Shown one piece after another: positions 33,631-42,463 of a stretch of DNA of 64,000 nucleotides. Position 1 is the first letter of the stretch; each line of letters begins with the position of its first letter. The notes below the pieces were generated by a model. The model did not search any database, was not told the origin of the DNA, and worked only from the letters and a program-made list of their open reading frames with translations. The stretch lies in contig NZ_AP017457.1 of the NCBI RefSeq assembly GCF_002355535.1, forward strand, positions 1,240,001-1,304,000, in the 5' to 3' direction. The position numbers and the translations under genes are program-made. Source of the stretch: Aurantimicrobium minutum (GTDB lineage: Bacteria > Actinomycetota > Actinomycetes > Actinomycetales > Microbacteriaceae).

Positions 33631-36600
33631 TTAGATCTCGTCGATGGACGAAGACTCGAAACGGGTAGAGATGTTGATACCGAGCTCTTCAGCTGCGCGG
33701 TATGCCTCATCGTCGGCGTCGCGGAGGCTGACGACATCGCCAGCTTCGTTGAGAACCTCAACGTTGAGACCGAGGGACTGCATTTCCTTCATGAGAACGC
33801 GGAACGACTCGGGGATACCGGGCTCCTGGATGTTCTCGCCCTTGACGATCGCTTCGTAAACCTTGACACGGCCCACGATGTCGTCGGACTTGATGGTGAG
33901 AAGTTCCTGAAGTGCGTAAGCGGCACCATAAGCTTCCAGTGCCCACACCTCCATCTCACCAAAGCGCTGTCCACCGAACTGTGCCTTTCCACCAAGAGGC
34001 TGCTGCGTGATCATCGAGTAAGGACCCGTTGAACGTGCGTGAATCTTGTCATCAACAAGGTGGTGCAGCTTCAGGATGTACATGTAACCCACAGAGATGG
34101 GCTCAGGGAATGGCTCACCGGAACGACCGTCGAACAGACGTGCCTTACCGGAAGCACCGATGAGGCGGTCACCGTCACGAGTAGGTGTGGTCACATCGAG
34201 CAGACCAGCAATTTCCTCCTCGAGAGCACCGTCGAACACGGGGGTCGCAACCTTGGTGCCAGGGGCAGCCTCGAATGCCTCTGCAGGAAGGTTTGCAGCC
34301 CATTCTGGGTTGCCTTCAACCTTCCAACCCTGCTTCGCAATCCACCCGAGGTGAGTTTCCAAAACCTGACCGAAGTTCATTCGACCGGGGATACCCAGTG
34401 GGTTGAGTACGACGTCGACAGGAGTTCCGTCTTCGAGGAATGGCATGTCTTCAACAGGGAGAATCTTGGCGATAACACCCTTGTTTCCGTGACGACCAGC
34501 AAGCTTGTCACCCTCGGTGATCTTACGCTTCTGAGCGATGTAGACAACAACGCGCTGGTTGACGCCCGAGCCGAGCTCGTCTTCGTCGTTCTCTGCGTCG
34601 AATACCTTCACACCAATGATGGTTCCGGCTTCACCGTGAGGAACCTTCAAGGAAGTGTCGCGAACTTCGCGGCTCTTCTCGTTGAAGATGGCACGCAGCA
34701 GGCGCTCTTCAGCAGAAAGCTCGGTCTCACCCTTAGGAGTGACCTTACCGACGAGAATGTCGCCGGGGCGAACCTCTGCACCGATACGGATGATGCCGCG
34801 CTCATCGAGGTTAGCGATGAGTTCAGGGGACACGTTGGGAAGGTCGCGAGTGATCTCTTCCTTACCCAGCTTGGTGTCACGAGCATCAACGTCGTATTCC
34901 TCGATGTGAATCGAAGAAAGAACGTCGTCCTGAACCAGACGCTGGGAGAGGATGATCGCGTCCTCGAAGTTGTGACCTTCCCAAGGCATGAATGCCACGA
35001 GCAGGTTCTTACCCAGAGCCAGTTCACCGTTTTCGGTGGCAGGACCATCAGCGATGACCTGACCTACCTCAACACGCTCACCAGCGGTCACGATGACACG
35101 GTGGTTGTAGCTGGTGCCCTGGTTCGAGCGGTCGAACTTGCGCAGGAAGTAGTCCTCGGTTCCACCAGCGTCGAGCTGAACGGTGACGACATCAGCCGAC
35201 ACCTCAGAGACAACACCAGCAGCGTTTGCGAGGATAACGTCACCAGCATCGATTGCGGCGAAGTTTTCCATACCGGTACCAACCAGCGGGCTTTCGCTGC
35301 GCAGCAGTGGCACAGCCTGACGCTGCATGTTGGCACCCATGAGTGCGCGGTTAGCATCGTCGTGCTCGAGGAATGGAATGAGCGAGGTACCAACAGACAC
35401 CATCTGACGTGGGGACACGTCCATGTAGTCCACCTCAGCCGCAGGAACGAGTTCAACCTCGCCACCCTTACGACGAACCAGAACACGCTCTTCAGCGAAG
35501 TGGCTGTCCTTGGTAAGTGGAGCGTTTGCCTGCGCCACAACGAAGTCATCTTCTTCCGAAGCGGTGAGGTAATCGATGTGCTCGGTTACCTTGCCCTTGA
35601 CCACGCGGCGGTAGGGGGTCTCAATGAAACCAAAGGCGTTGATCCGCGCGAAGGATGCGAGCGAACCAATCAGACCAATGTTCGGACCTTCAGGAGTTTC
35701 AATAGGACACATACGTCCGTAGTGAGAGGAGTGAACGTCACGAACCTCAACACCTGCGCGCTCACGAGAAAGACCACCGGGGCCCAGAGCGGACAGACGA
35801 CGCTTGTGGGTCAAACCAGCAAGCGGGTTGTTCTGGTCCATGAACTGTGACAGCTGTGAGGTTCCGAAGAACTCCTTGATTGCTGCCACGACGGGACGTA
35901 CGTTGATCAGGGTCTGAGGAGTAATTGCCTCAATGTCCTGAGTGGTCATGCGCTCGCGGACGACGCGCTCCATACGGGACAGACCGGTACGAACCTGGTT
36001 CTGGATGAGTTCACCGACGGCGCGGATACGACGGTTACCGAAGTGGTCGATGTCGTCTACATCGAGACGAATGTCTACCTTTTTACCATCGCGAACACCA
36101 GGGAAGGTCTTCTCGTCGTTGTGCAATGCAACCAGGTACTTGATGGTTGCAATGATGTCTTCAACGCGAAGAACAGAGTCAGTCAGCGGAGCTTCAAGAC
36201 CGAGCTTGCGGTTGATCTTGTAACGACCAACCTTGGCCAGGTCATAGCGCTTGGGGCTGAAGTAGAAGTTGTCCAGAAGCGCGCGTGCAGCTTCAGCAGC
36301 AACCTGCTCGCCTGGACGGAGCTTGCGGTAGATGTCGCGCAGTGCGTCTTCCTTGGTGAGGATGGTGTCCTTTTCCAGGGTCTGCAGGATGGAGTCGTAA
36401 CCGGCAAATTCGGTTGCGATTTCTTCACTGGTCAGACCGAGGGCCTTGAGGAAGACGGTGACAGACTGCTTACGCTTACGGTCGATACGAACACCAACAG
36501 CGTCACGCTTGTCGATTTCGAATTCGAGCCATGCGCCACGGCTAGGAATGATGCGTGCGGAGTAGACGTCCTTGTCGGAGGTCTTTTCCTGTGCACGCTC

Positions 36601-37125
36601 GAAGTACACACCGGGTGAACGAACCAGCTGAGACACAACAACACGCTCGGTGCCGTTAATGATGAAGGTTCCCTTTTCGGTCATGAGCGGGAAGTCACCC
36701 ATGAACACGGTCTGGGTCTTGATTTCACCCGTGACGTGGTTCATGAACTCAGCCTCGACATAGAGAGGCGCAGCGTAGGTCTTGCCACGCTCCTTGCACT
36801 CGAAGATCGAGTACTTCTCAGGCTCGAGGTAGGGGTTGGTGAAAGAGAGCTGCATGGTCTCATCGAGGTTCTCGATGGGAGAGATCTCTTCAAAGATCTC
36901 TTCAAGACCAGTGCGTGAAGGCAGGTCCTGGCGACCTTCCTTCTTTGCTTCCTCCACACGCTTCTGCCAGTGTTCATTTCCGACGAGCCAGTCAAAGCTC
37001 TCGGTCTGAAGTGCCAGAAGATCGGGAACAGTCAGAGTGTCCGTAATCTTCGCGAACGACAAGCGCGATGCACTACGGCCGTTCTTGATGGACTTGGTGT
37101 CTTTTGCGTTGCGCGCAGCAGCCAA
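33631..37125 (-). CDS. rpoB: DNA-directed RNA polymerase subunit beta
   Basis: 1164 residues from a TTG at 37125 ([12 protein letters not shown]). This start is preferred because GGAGG (37134-37138 on the complement) lies eight bases upstream and LAAARN is the usual beginning in relatives. In-frame ATGs upstream lack a ribosome binding site. The rifampicin-pocket region [20 protein letters not shown] and [13 protein letters not shown] has wild-type residues. Catalytic-face sequences such as [18 protein letters not shown] and [13 protein letters not shown] are intact. Confidence 0.97.
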   Translation of the reverse strand: MAAARNAKDTKSIKNGRSASRLSFAKITDTLTVPDLLALQTESFDWLVGNEHWQKRVEEAKKEGRQDLPSRTGLEEIFEEISPIENLDETMQLSFTNPYLEPEKYSIFECKERGKTYAAPLYVEAEFMNHVTGEIKTQTVFMGDFPLMTEKGTFIINGTERVVVSQLVRSPGVYFERAQEKTSDKDVYSARIIPSRGAWLEFEIDKRDAVGVRIDRKRKQSVTVFLKALGLTSEEIATEFAGYDSILQTLEKDTILTKEDALRDIYRKLRPGEQVAAEAARALLDNFYFSPKRYDLAKVGRYKINRKLGLEAPLTDSVLRVEDIIATIKYLVALHNDEKTFPGVRDGKKVDIRLDVDDIDHFGNRRIRAVGELIQNQVRTGLSRMERVVRERMTTQDIEAITPQTLINVRPVVAAIKEFFGTSQLSQFMDQNNPLAGLTHKRRLSALGPGGLSRERAGVEVRDVHSSHYGRMCPIETPEGPNIGLIGSLASFARINAFGFIETPYRRVVKGKVTEHIDYLTASEEDDFVVAQANAPLTKDSHFAEERVLVRRKGGEVELVPAAEVDYMDVSPRQMVSVGTSLIPFLEHDDANRALMGANMQRQAVPLLRSESPLVGTGMENFAAIDAGDVILANAAGVVSEVSADVVTVQLDAGGTEDYFLRKFDRSNQGTSYNHRVIVTAGERVEVGQVIADGPATENGELALGKNLLVAFMPWEGHNFEDAIILSQRLVQDDVLSSIHIEEYDVDARDTKLGKEEITRDLPNVSPELIANLDERGIIRIGAEVRPGDILVGKVTPKGETELSAEERLLRAIFNEKSREVRDTSLKVPHGEAGTIIGVKVFDAENDEDELGSGVNQRVVVYIAQKRKITEGDKLAGRHGNKGVIAKILPVEDMPFLEDGTPVDVVLNPLGIPGRMNFGQVLETHLGWIAKQGWKVEGNPEWAANLPAEAFEAAPGTKVATPVFDGALEEEIAGLLDVTTPTRDGDRLIGASGKARLFDGRSGEPFPEPISVGYMYILKLHHLVDDKIHARSTGPYSMITQQPLGGKAQFGGQRFGEMEVWALEAYGAAYALQELLTIKSDDIVGRVKVYEAIVKGENIQEPGIPESFRVLMKEMQSLGLNVEVLNEAGDVVSLRDADDEAYRAAEELGINISTRFESSSIDEI

Positions 37126-37359
37126 GGAAATAACCTCCGTGGGTCCGTCATGGACCATCATGGTTGTGGTTGGTGTGGGATAAATTGCAAACCCGATGAA
37201 ACCCGCTAAAGTGGGGCCACTCGTGGAGTTATCCACGAGATTGTTGAACTGTCACCCCGACCGCAATATGAGGGCATGACAAAACATCGAGCGCAAATTA
37301 CAACTCTATAACGGTTTGCGGGCCAATGTCTAGTTGGATTTTTCTGGTGGTGTAAGCAC
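37126..37359. promoter_or_regulatory. divergent rpoB / spermidine synthase-like intergenic region
   Basis: 234 bp between divergent genes. On the rpoB side CTCGTGG (37220-37226) and CCACGAG (37233-37239) form a perfect stem with a six-base loop, about 100 bp before the rpoB start. A second small stem GGTCC-GTCAT-GGACC lies near 37142-37156. No promoter matches well enough to call on either strand. Confidence 0.4.
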
Positions 37360-38220
37360 ATGGCGAACAACCCAACCATCACCCTCAAGTCTTCCGGCCT
37401 GCGCGCAACCATTGAACCTGACCCCTATCAAGACGGCGCCTACGTTCTTGATATCGATGGAACCCCTCAATCTCACGTCTTTATTGACGATCCCAGCGAG
37501 CTCTTTTTTGAGTACATTCGTCGCATTGGCCATGTGCTCGACCAGGTTGGGGAACCCGGGGCACCGATTACTGCAGTTCATTTAGGCGGTGGCGCTCTCA
37601 CGCTCCCCCGCTACATCGAGGCAACAAGGCCCGGTTCCAGGCAACAGGTCATCGAACTCGAGCAAGACCTCATTGACTTTGTCCGGGAACACCTCCCCCT
37701 GCAAAAAAATGCAAACATTCGTATTCGTTATGGCGATGCTCGTGAAGTCCTGGGCAAATTGCCCAGTGGACTTCACGGCAACGTCGATGTTGTCATCGTG
37801 GATGTCTTTAGTGGCGCCCGCACTCCCGCTCACGTCACCAGCGTTGAGTTCTACACCGAGGCAGCAAAACTCCTTGCCCCCTCCGGTGTGCTCATTGTTA
37901 ATGTGGCCGACGGTCCAGGCTTGGCTTTTGCCCGTGGACAGGCAGCAACATTGAACGCTGTCCTTCCTCATGTGATTGCTCTGGCAGAAACCCAGGTTCT
38001 CAAAGGACGGCGCTTTGGCAATGTGGTTCTGGTGGGAACCCAGGATGCTGCCATTGGTCACTGGCTGCCCCGCCTGCTTGCTGGTGGACCACATCCTGCA
38101 AAAGCTGTTGAAGGTGCGGAGATGAAGCAGTTCATTGGTAGCGCCCCTATTGTGTTGGACACAACTGCAATAGCCTCCCCCACCCCGAATAAAACCATCT
38201 TCCAGATTTCGAAGAAGTAG
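37360..38220 (+). CDS. spermidine synthase-like methyltransferase-fold protein
   Basis: 286 residues with the Rossmann core of the spermidine synthase family: AVHLGGGALTLPRYIEATRP (nucleotide-binding glycine loop), VIELEQDLIDFVREHLPL, IRIRYGDAREVL, and VDVVIVDVFSGARTPAHVTS. The aspartate-rich active site of true spermidine synthases is only partly visible, so aminopropyl transfer is uncertain. Related actinobacterial proteins are annotated as spermidine synthase or fused-MFS/spermidine synthase. It is followed after two bases by the SprT-like gene, so the two are likely co-transcribed. Confidence 0.8.
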   Translation: MANNPTITLKSSGLRATIEPDPYQDGAYVLDIDGTPQSHVFIDDPSELFFEYIRRIGHVLDQVGEPGAPITAVHLGGGALTLPRYIEATRPGSRQQVIELEQDLIDFVREHLPLQKNANIRIRYGDAREVLGKLPSGLHGNVDVVIVDVFSGARTPAHVTSVEFYTEAAKLLAPSGVLIVNVADGPGLAFARGQAATLNAVLPHVIALAETQVLKGRRFGNVVLVGTQDAAIGHWLPRLLAGGPHPAKAVEGAEMKQFIGSAPIVLDTTAIASPTPNKTIFQISKK

Positions 38221-38222
38221 CC

Positions 38223-38681
38223 ATGGCCGATCTGGACCGGGTAACAAAATGGGCGGATGCCCTCATCCGCCTGCATCTTGACCCCGCAGTGTGGAGTTTC
38301 GGGTTTGACCATGCTCGCACGCGTGCAGGTTTGTGTAATTTCACGGAGAAAAAGATCTCTGTCTCCAGACACCTGGCTGCCAAATATGAGGATGATGAAG
38401 TGCATCAGATTCTCTTGCACGAAGTTGCTCACGCGATAGCGGGACCTCGGGCAGGGCACGGCCCAACCTGGAAAAAGATTGCCTACGACCTGGGATATGA
38501 CGGCAAGCGCACGCATGACGGAAGTGCGGCACATGAGCTTGCCCCCTGGCTGGGCACCTGCCCAGCAGGGCATGAACACTACCGGTTCCGTCAGCCCAAA
38601 AAAGTATTGAGCTGCGGTGAATGCGGCCGCGGATTTAATCGTGCCAATTTAATTCACTGGGAAAAGCGAGAAATCAGCTAG
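38223..38681 (+). CDS. SprT-like metalloprotein
   Basis: 152 residues. The zinc-metallopeptidase motif is HEVAHAIAG (HExxH) near residue 65, followed by HGPTWKKIAYDLGY with the third ligand His. Cys-rich C-terminus with CPAGHEHYRFR and CGECGRGFNRANLIHW resembles the zinc ribbon that closes SprT-domain proteins. Eukaryotic relatives (SPRTN) cut DNA-protein crosslinks; the bacterial role is not established. It begins two bases after the preceding gene. Confidence 0.87.
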   Translation: MADLDRVTKWADALIRLHLDPAVWSFGFDHARTRAGLCNFTEKKISVSRHLAAKYEDDEVHQILLHEVAHAIAGPRAGHGPTWKKIAYDLGYDGKRTHDGSAAHELAPWLGTCPAGHEHYRFRQPKKVLSCGECGRGFNRANLIHWEKREIS

Positions 38682-38726
38682 CGTGTGAAGTGAGGGGGAA
38701 TACCCCGCGAAACTCCAGGGGCACCC

Positions 38727-39197
38727 ATGAACGTCTTTCTTCGACTCACACTCGATTGCGAACCTGATGTTGCCTGGCGAGCCATTGCCAACCCGAAGGT
38801 GTTCACGGCGGTCTCCTCTCCATGGCTGAAGATTGTTTCCAAGGAACAGGGCGGCTTTCCTCAGGCGTGGATAGGTGATGGCCCCCACGAAGTATCCATG
38901 CGTTTATTCGGGGTAATCCCGATGGGCCACCAAACCATCGACGTCAGTTTCACCCAACGTCCCGGCGGCGTTCGAATGATGATTGACTCAGGTAAAGCTC
39001 TCAGTGGTCCCATGAAAATGGTCAAGAACTGGGATCACCGCATGGCAATCTCACCCACAGATAACAACCAGACTCTCTATCGCGATCGCTTGGTCGTCAA
39101 AGCTGGACTGCTCACGCCCTTTGTCTTTATAGGACTGTGGACGTTCTGGCAGATTCGCGGAGCAAAGCTGAAGAAGCTTGCCCCAACCTGGAGCTAG
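38727..39197 (+). CDS. SRPBCC-like protein
   Basis: 156 residues that read like a START/SRPBCC helix-grip fold: MNVFLRLTLDCEPDVAWRAI start, a central beta region (HEVSMRLFGVIPMGHQTIDV), and a C-terminal helix with hydrophobic PFVFIGLWTFWQIRGAKLKK. Such proteins bind hydrophobic ligands or act as cyclases; no ligand can be named. AGGGG lies before the ATG. It ends three bases from the convergent coiled-coil gene. Confidence 0.65.
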   Translation: MNVFLRLTLDCEPDVAWRAIANPKVFTAVSSPWLKIVSKEQGGFPQAWIGDGPHEVSMRLFGVIPMGHQTIDVSFTQRPGGVRMMIDSGKALSGPMKMVKNWDHRMAISPTDNNQTLYRDRLVVKAGLLTPFVFIGLWTFWQIRGAKLKKLAPTWS

Positions 39198-39200
39198 AAC

Positions 39201-40259
39201 TTAGTCGCGCTGCGATTCAGACTCGTCGAGCGAAACCATGGCATCCGCCGAAGCCAGTGCCTTGAGCTCGAGTGAGAATTCACGCATTGCCTCACGCTGA
39301 CGCTCGAGGCTGTCACGACGACGCTCTGCTTTTTCCATCATTTCGAGAGCGTGCTCATCAAAGAGGATGGCCAACGTTTCAGCACGTGAACGAGCGCGGC
39401 TGATCACGTTGGTTGCACTCTCGCGTGCAGCGTTGAGGAGAGCTTCAGCATCTGCGCGGGTGGTTGCAGCAAAGTCATCCATCTGCTGGTTGAGGCTTTG
39501 TGCTTCTTCTTCCGCAGCGCGAAGAAGTTCATTGGCTTCCTGCGTTTGTGCTTCGACAAAAGAGACAGCTTCTTCGTGACGGGCAAGACGCTCGCGCTCA
39601 GACTCTTCGAGAGCCAGCTTGATTTCACGCTCAATACGAAGCTGTTCACGCTCTGCAATCTGGCGCAGGGTTTCCATCTCGGTCTTGGCATCTTCAATTT
39701 CTTGGTGCAGACGCGCACGAACATCGGCAGCATCACGCTCTGCTTCAGCAAGCAGGGCAGCGTCACGACGCTGCGCGGTTTCTTTCGCGGTGTTGCCCTG
39801 AAGAATGAGTGACTCTGCCTTCATGTTCAGCTGAGCAATTTCACGCTCAACCTCAAGGCGCTTATCTTCAATTGACTCTTCGGTCTCTGATAGCAATGTT
39901 GATGCTTTGTTTTTGGCTGCGCGCGTGACTGTTTCAGCCTCAGCGCGAGCAGACTCGCGAACAACTTTGGCATCGGCTTCGGCATCAGCTACAAGCTTGT
40001 CGGCCTGCTCTTCAGCGACACGAAGGGTTTGCTCGAAGGCCGAACCCAAGTCGGCAAAAGTGGGCTTGGCGTTAGAGCGACGAAGCGCATCACGGAAGTC
40101 TGCAAGCTCGCGTTCAAGCTTTTCGACGGTGGCAATGCCCGAGCGTGTGCTTTGGCGAAGTTCTTCCATACGTGCTTCAGCATCGCGGAATACACGCTTG
40201 ACGTCGTTGGGGTCGTAGCCGTTACGACGAACAGTTTTGAATGATCGAGTCAGATCCAT
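39201..40259 (-). CDS. coiled-coil protein of DivIVA/Scy type (copy 1)
   Basis: 352 residues, almost entirely charged heptad coiled coil rich in Glu, Ala, Arg and Lys. The N-terminus MDLTRSFKTVRRNGYDPNDV recalls the DivIVA membrane-binding start, where an RxGYdxxxV motif is typical. A block KPTFADLGSAFEQTLRVAEE at about residue 65 is shared with the next gene. In actinobacteria this kind of protein organises polar growth or forms cytoskeletal filaments. The exact role here is inferred. Nine bases separate it from the upstream paralog, suggesting an operon. Confidence 0.75.
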   Translation of the reverse strand: MDLTRSFKTVRRNGYDPNDVKRVFRDAEARMEELRQSTRSGIATVEKLERELADFRDALRRSNAKPTFADLGSAFEQTLRVAEEQADKLVADAEADAKVVRESARAEAETVTRAAKNKASTLLSETEESIEDKRLEVEREIAQLNMKAESLILQGNTAKETAQRRDAALLAEAERDAADVRARLHQEIEDAKTEMETLRQIAEREQLRIEREIKLALEESERERLARHEEAVSFVEAQTQEANELLRAAEEEAQSLNQQMDDFAATTRADAEALLNAARESATNVISRARSRAETLAILFDEHALEMMEKAERRRDSLERQREAMREFSLELKALASADAMVSLDESESQRD

Positions 40260-40268
40260 GTTTCAGCC

Positions 40269-41408
40269 CTACCGTTTCGTCTCATCGGTTAGGGAATCAT
40301 CATTCATGTCCAAAGCTTCGACAGTCAATTCTTCCGCCAGCTGGTCATCTGCAACGGAGACATAGTTCAAGAGATTGTCGTCGTCTTTGCTCTGCTCAGA
40401 CAAAGCAATGATGCGCAATTCTGAATTGAAAGCTTCGACAGCCTCGCGTTCAGTGTTAATGCCATCGAGAAGGTTTTCACCGTTTTCCAGCAGAATTGCT
40501 GAACGCTCTTCGAGGCGCTCAGTCAACGTGTTGGCACGAGCACGAGCACGGCGAATAATTCCTGCCGCAGTTTCGCGAGCCTCGCGAACCAAGGCCACAC
40601 CCTCTTGGCGTGAAGCTGCAAAGTTCTTTTGTGATTCGACAAGAATCTCGCGAGCACGTTCACGAGCAATGTCCAGATTCTTTTGGGACTCTTCGAGAAG
40701 CTTGGCGATGTAGGTTTCGTTTTCAGCAATGAGGCGACCGTTGTCACGCTCGGCCTTAGCGCGCAGAACCTCTATCTCTTCTTCAATGCGGCGCTTGTCG
40801 CGCTCGTGAACCTGGCGCAGAGTTGCAATCTCATTACGTGACTGTTCAATTTCTTGAGCGAGCTCTGTTTCGAGAGTTTCACGCTTTTGAGCGCCCTCAA
40901 TAGTGATTGCTTCTGCAATCTTCATGGCTTCTTCGTGCTGAATTTCTGCGTTGGCGAGAGTAGAACGAGCAGTGCTCAGGGCTTCACTCAGTTTTTTCTC
41001 TGATTCCTTAATCAGGCGTTCAACACGAGCCTCAGTTTCCGAAATAAGTTTGGCCGCCTGCTTGTTGGCATTCTCAGTAACAGCTATTGCTTCTTCTTCT
41101 GCAGAACGTCGAGTCAGAGCGCTTGTTGTTTGCGCATCAGCGATTAGCTTGCCGGCTTGTTCTTCAGCTACGCGAAGAGTCTGTTCAAATGCAGCACCAA
41201 GGTCAGAGAAGGAAGGCTTTGCGCTGGCACGCTTGAGTGCGCTGCGAACCTCGGCAACCTCACGAGTGAGGGCGTCGATACGCTTATCAATTTCTGCGCG
41301 CTCTGATTCCAGGCGTGAGACCTCAATCTGCACGTCAGTAAGCGCTACATTGACCTGCTGGGGATCTAGTCCTTTTTTGTCAGGCACAACGGGAAGTTCG
41401 ATATCCAC
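40269..41408 (-). CDS. coiled-coil protein of DivIVA/Scy type (copy 2)
   Basis: 379 residues of continuous coiled coil with an acidic C-terminal tail (NDDSLTDETKR end). It shares the block KPSFSDLGAAFEQTLRVAEE with copy 1 and has the same downstream pattern (EEQAGKLIADAQ against EEQADKLVADAE), so the two are tandem paralogs. It lacks the RNGYDPNDV motif of copy 1, so the two probably differ in membrane binding. Start is GTG at 41408 with AAAGGA upstream. Its promoter region contains a palindrome, listed separately. Confidence 0.72.
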   Translation of the reverse strand: MDIELPVVPDKKGLDPQQVNVALTDVQIEVSRLESERAEIDKRIDALTREVAEVRSALKRASAKPSFSDLGAAFEQTLRVAEEQAGKLIADAQTTSALTRRSAEEEAIAVTENANKQAAKLISETEARVERLIKESEKKLSEALSTARSTLANAEIQHEEAMKIAEAITIEGAQKRETLETELAQEIEQSRNEIATLRQVHERDKRRIEEEIEVLRAKAERDNGRLIAENETYIAKLLEESQKNLDIARERAREILVESQKNFAASRQEGVALVREARETAAGIIRRARARANTLTERLEERSAILLENGENLLDGINTEREAVEAFNSELRIIALSEQSKDDDNLLNYVSVADDQLAEELTVEALDMNDDSLTDETKR

Positions 41409-41452
41409 GATGTCCTTTCACCTCGACAAACCTGGAATAAACAGTCTGTATC

Positions 41453-41481
41453 AGTATACGGGCAGATTTTTGCCCGAAATC
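41453..41481 (-). promoter_or_regulatory. promoter of the coiled-coil operon with palindromic spacer
   Basis: On the minus strand TATACT (41453-41458) is a good -10. The 17-base spacer before it is largely CGGGCA-AAAATC-TGCCCG (41459-41476), a palindrome with six-base arms; the -35 candidate GATTTC (41476-41481) is weak. A palindrome that fills a promoter spacer is a typical repressor site. Confidence 0.45.
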
Positions 41482-41531
41482 AGGCCAAAAGTCCAACAAT
41501 AGGGGTTTATCCCTAAAGATGCAGGAGCTGA

Positions 41532-42071
41532 TTAGTTCAGCGCACCGACTGAAGCCAAGGCAGCGCGAAGTAATGCTCCTCGACCACCCTCCATTTCCGA
41601 GGTGACTGCATCGCTTGCTGCCTCACGAGGTGTGAGCCACGTGATTTCCAGTGCGTCTTGGCGAGGATCACACGTTCCCGTCACGGGGACCACGTATGCG
41701 AGGGACACTGCGTGCTGTCGCTCATCCGTGAACTGCGAGATGCCTGGAAGCGGGAAGTACTCAGCAACGTGGAAAGGATTGGGATTAGCAGGCAGCAGCG
41801 GGAAAGCCATGGGGCCTAAGTCTTTTTCAAGGTGGCGAAACAGCGCTTCGCGCAGTGTCTCGCCATACATCACACGGCCAGAGACGATGGTGCGGGTCAT
41901 TTCTCCGGTCGAATTAGCGCGCAGCAACAAACCAACTTCGGTAACAACACCGAGACCGTCAACCCGTACAGGCACTGCCTCAACGTAAAGAAGGGGAAGT
42001 CGGCGGCGGATCGAGGAAAGCTCGTCGTCGCCTAGCCAGCCGCCGTTGGGATCAGGAGTTCGCACGCTCAT
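41532..42071 (-). CDS. NUDIX-like DUF4916 protein
   Basis: 179 residues resembling actinobacterial NUDIX-fold DUF4916 proteins: MSVRTPDPNGGWLGDDELSS start, VGLLLRANSTGEMTRTIVSG, RVMYGETLREALFRHLEKDL and YFPLPGISQFTDERQHAVSL. The canonical NUDIX box GX5EX7REUXEEXGU is degenerate (GETLREALFRHLEKDLG), so hydrolase activity is uncertain. It stands alone between the coiled-coil pair and the serine-triplet gene. Confidence 0.75.
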   Translation of the reverse strand: MSVRTPDPNGGWLGDDELSSIRRRLPLLYVEAVPVRVDGLGVVTEVGLLLRANSTGEMTRTIVSGRVMYGETLREALFRHLEKDLGPMAFPLLPANPNPFHVAEYFPLPGISQFTDERQHAVSLAYVVPVTGTCDPRQDALEITWLTPREAASDAVTSEMEGGRGALLRAALASVGALN

Positions 42072-42135
42072 GACCTATTTCTACCGGAACACTGCCCGGC
42101 GAGGGGGATTTATCCACCTACTGCCCGAAAAAACT

Positions 42136-42375
42136 TCAGCGTCGAGAAAGCTTGGCCCGCTTCTTGGAGGCCATCAAACCCAGAAATGCGAGGCTCGACA
42201 TAATGCTCAGCACGCTCAGAAATGAGCCAATAGAGAGAATGCTGCCGAAAGATCCAATCGAGCCGATAGAGAAAGCTGAGCCTCGAGAACCGATGGACAT
42301 AAACGAATTTGTTGACCACAAACTCAGCACCGAGTTCTTCGATCCCACACTCATGACCGAGTTTTCGTTTTCCAT
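42136..42375 (-). CDS. small serine-triplet repeat protein
   Basis: 79 residues. From residue 6 to about 62 every third residue is serine without a break: 19 Sxx triplets, with the other positions mostly Val, Ile, Leu, Phe, Gly or Met (for example SIGSRGSAFSIGSIGS). The second half becomes hydrophobic enough for a membrane helix and ends in a basic tail KKRAKLSRR. A promoter-like TTGTCT-17-AATATA lies upstream. I recall short actinobacterial hypothetical proteins with similar SIGS repeats, but no function is known to me. It is divergent from the LAQTG surface protein. Confidence 0.7.
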   Translation of the reverse strand: MENENSVMSVGSKNSVLSLWSTNSFMSIGSRGSAFSIGSIGSFGSILSIGSFLSVLSIMSSLAFLGLMASKKRAKLSRR

Positions 42376-42402
42376 GGCTTCAAACTATCTGATGTGGTGG
42401 CC

Positions 42403-42431
42403 TATATTCTCAACAATCCGAAAATAGACAA
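42403..42431 (-). promoter_or_regulatory. possible promoter of the serine-triplet gene
   Basis: Minus strand TTGTCT (42426-42431), 17-base spacer, AATATA (42403-42408), 28 bp before the ATG at 42375. Confidence 0.45.
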
Positions 42432-42463
42432 CTGGTTTAGACTGAACGTAGTTTCCATCCCAA

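Noticed and set aside
34039-35850. 603-residue open frame on the plus strand
   Set aside because: It lies wholly antisense within rpoB, whose protein is strongly conserved; the antisense translation has no family features.
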